Shown: positions 24,959 to 25,091 of the stretch, piece by piece
Position numbering within the stretch: the first letter of the stretch is position 1
How the letters are laid out: each line of letters begins with the position of its first letter
Assembly (NCBI GenBank): GCA_030526455.1
Contig: JAUNCU010000016.1
Location: 1 to 25,091, forward strand
Reading direction: 5' to 3'
Source of the DNA: Bacteroidales bacterium
GTDB lineage: Bacteria; Bacteroidota; Bacteroidia; Bacteroidales; Muribaculaceae
Length of the DNA: 25,091 bases
Made by a program: the position numbers and the translations under genes
The notes under the pieces: generated by a model
Told to the model about the DNA's origin: nothing
Database searches by the model: none
What the model saw: the letters and a program-made list of their open reading frames with translations, nothing else

Positions 24959-25091
24959 CCTTTAAAAATGCGAATTGATGGCGTTGTTGAGGTGGGGTTT
25001 TAAAACGTAGGATGTGGAGAAATCAAATCCCCCCCAGCCTGTCCGAAAACCCGAAATTCAGCAGGACTATAGCGAAAACGCCAGGCGACCA

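Larger units (their letters stand above)
24768..25091. other. Gene-free tail of the window
   Basis: No convincing gene is seen on either strand. The stretch contains a tandem 22-bp repeat and a long palindrome, listed separately. The last ~130 bases (from about 24962) show no recognised feature; they could be leader sequence of a gene beyond the edge. Confidence 0.5.

Noticed and set aside
1..25091. CRISPR arrays, tRNA or rRNA genes, and phage or anti-phage genes
   Set aside because: No regularly spaced repeats, no tRNA-like cloverleaf or rRNA sequence, and no nuclease, integrase or phage structural proteins were seen.

Overview
The window comes from the Bacteroidota, most likely order Bacteroidales. 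The evidence is a type IX secretion (T9SS) C-terminal sorting domain, -7 promoter elements of the form TAnnTTTG, almost no Shine-Dalgarno sequences, and gene families typical of gut and oral Bacteroidales (DUF1343/NamZ, DUF4922, DUF5009/MurT, golvesin-type 'xanthan lyase' proteins). The fairly GC-rich codon choice would suit a Muribaculaceae-like gut bacterium, but that is only a guess. All genes lie on the + strand.

Layout. (A) 1-3664: the tail of an upstream unit (terminator at 60-100), then a TolB-like beta-propeller and a multidomain T9SS-exported N-acetylmuramoyl-L-alanine amidase, ending in a terminator. (B) 3732-7817: a promoter, a BadF/BadG-family sugar kinase paralogue, and the first of two ~1000-residue secreted amidase-like proteins carrying a golvesin-type insert. 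(C) 7989-12713: the second of these large proteins, then a cytosolic protein with two GT-A-like domains (the second a family 2 glycosyltransferase), closed by a strong terminator. (D) 12739-24085: a tightly packed run of eight genes: DUF4922 (HIT/GalT-like), SpoIID-like, AmpG (broken by a frameshift), NamZ (DUF1343), a FAD/Fe-S D-lactate-type dehydrogenase, MurT (DUF5009), MurK and MurQ, ending in a terminator. (E) 24102-24767: a secreted SGNH/GDSL hydrolase. (F) 24768-25091: a gene-free tail with a tandem 22-bp repeat and a long palindrome.

Taken together this is a peptidoglycan (N-acetylmuramic acid, MurNAc) salvage locus. Inferred flow: the secreted amidases strip stem peptides from glycan; NamZ releases MurNAc in the periplasm; MurT imports MurNAc; MurK makes MurNAc-6-phosphate; MurQ cleaves it to GlcNAc-6-phosphate and D-lactate; and the FAD/Fe-S enzyme in the same operon would oxidise the D-lactate to pyruvate. 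AmpG would bring in larger muropeptides. The cytosolic SpoIID-like, DUF4922 and glycosyltransferase proteins have no assigned step and are the most interesting unknowns. The main oddities are a Sel1-repeat block inserted between the last two membrane helices of MurT, a SpoIID-type protein without a signal peptide, and the broken ampG.
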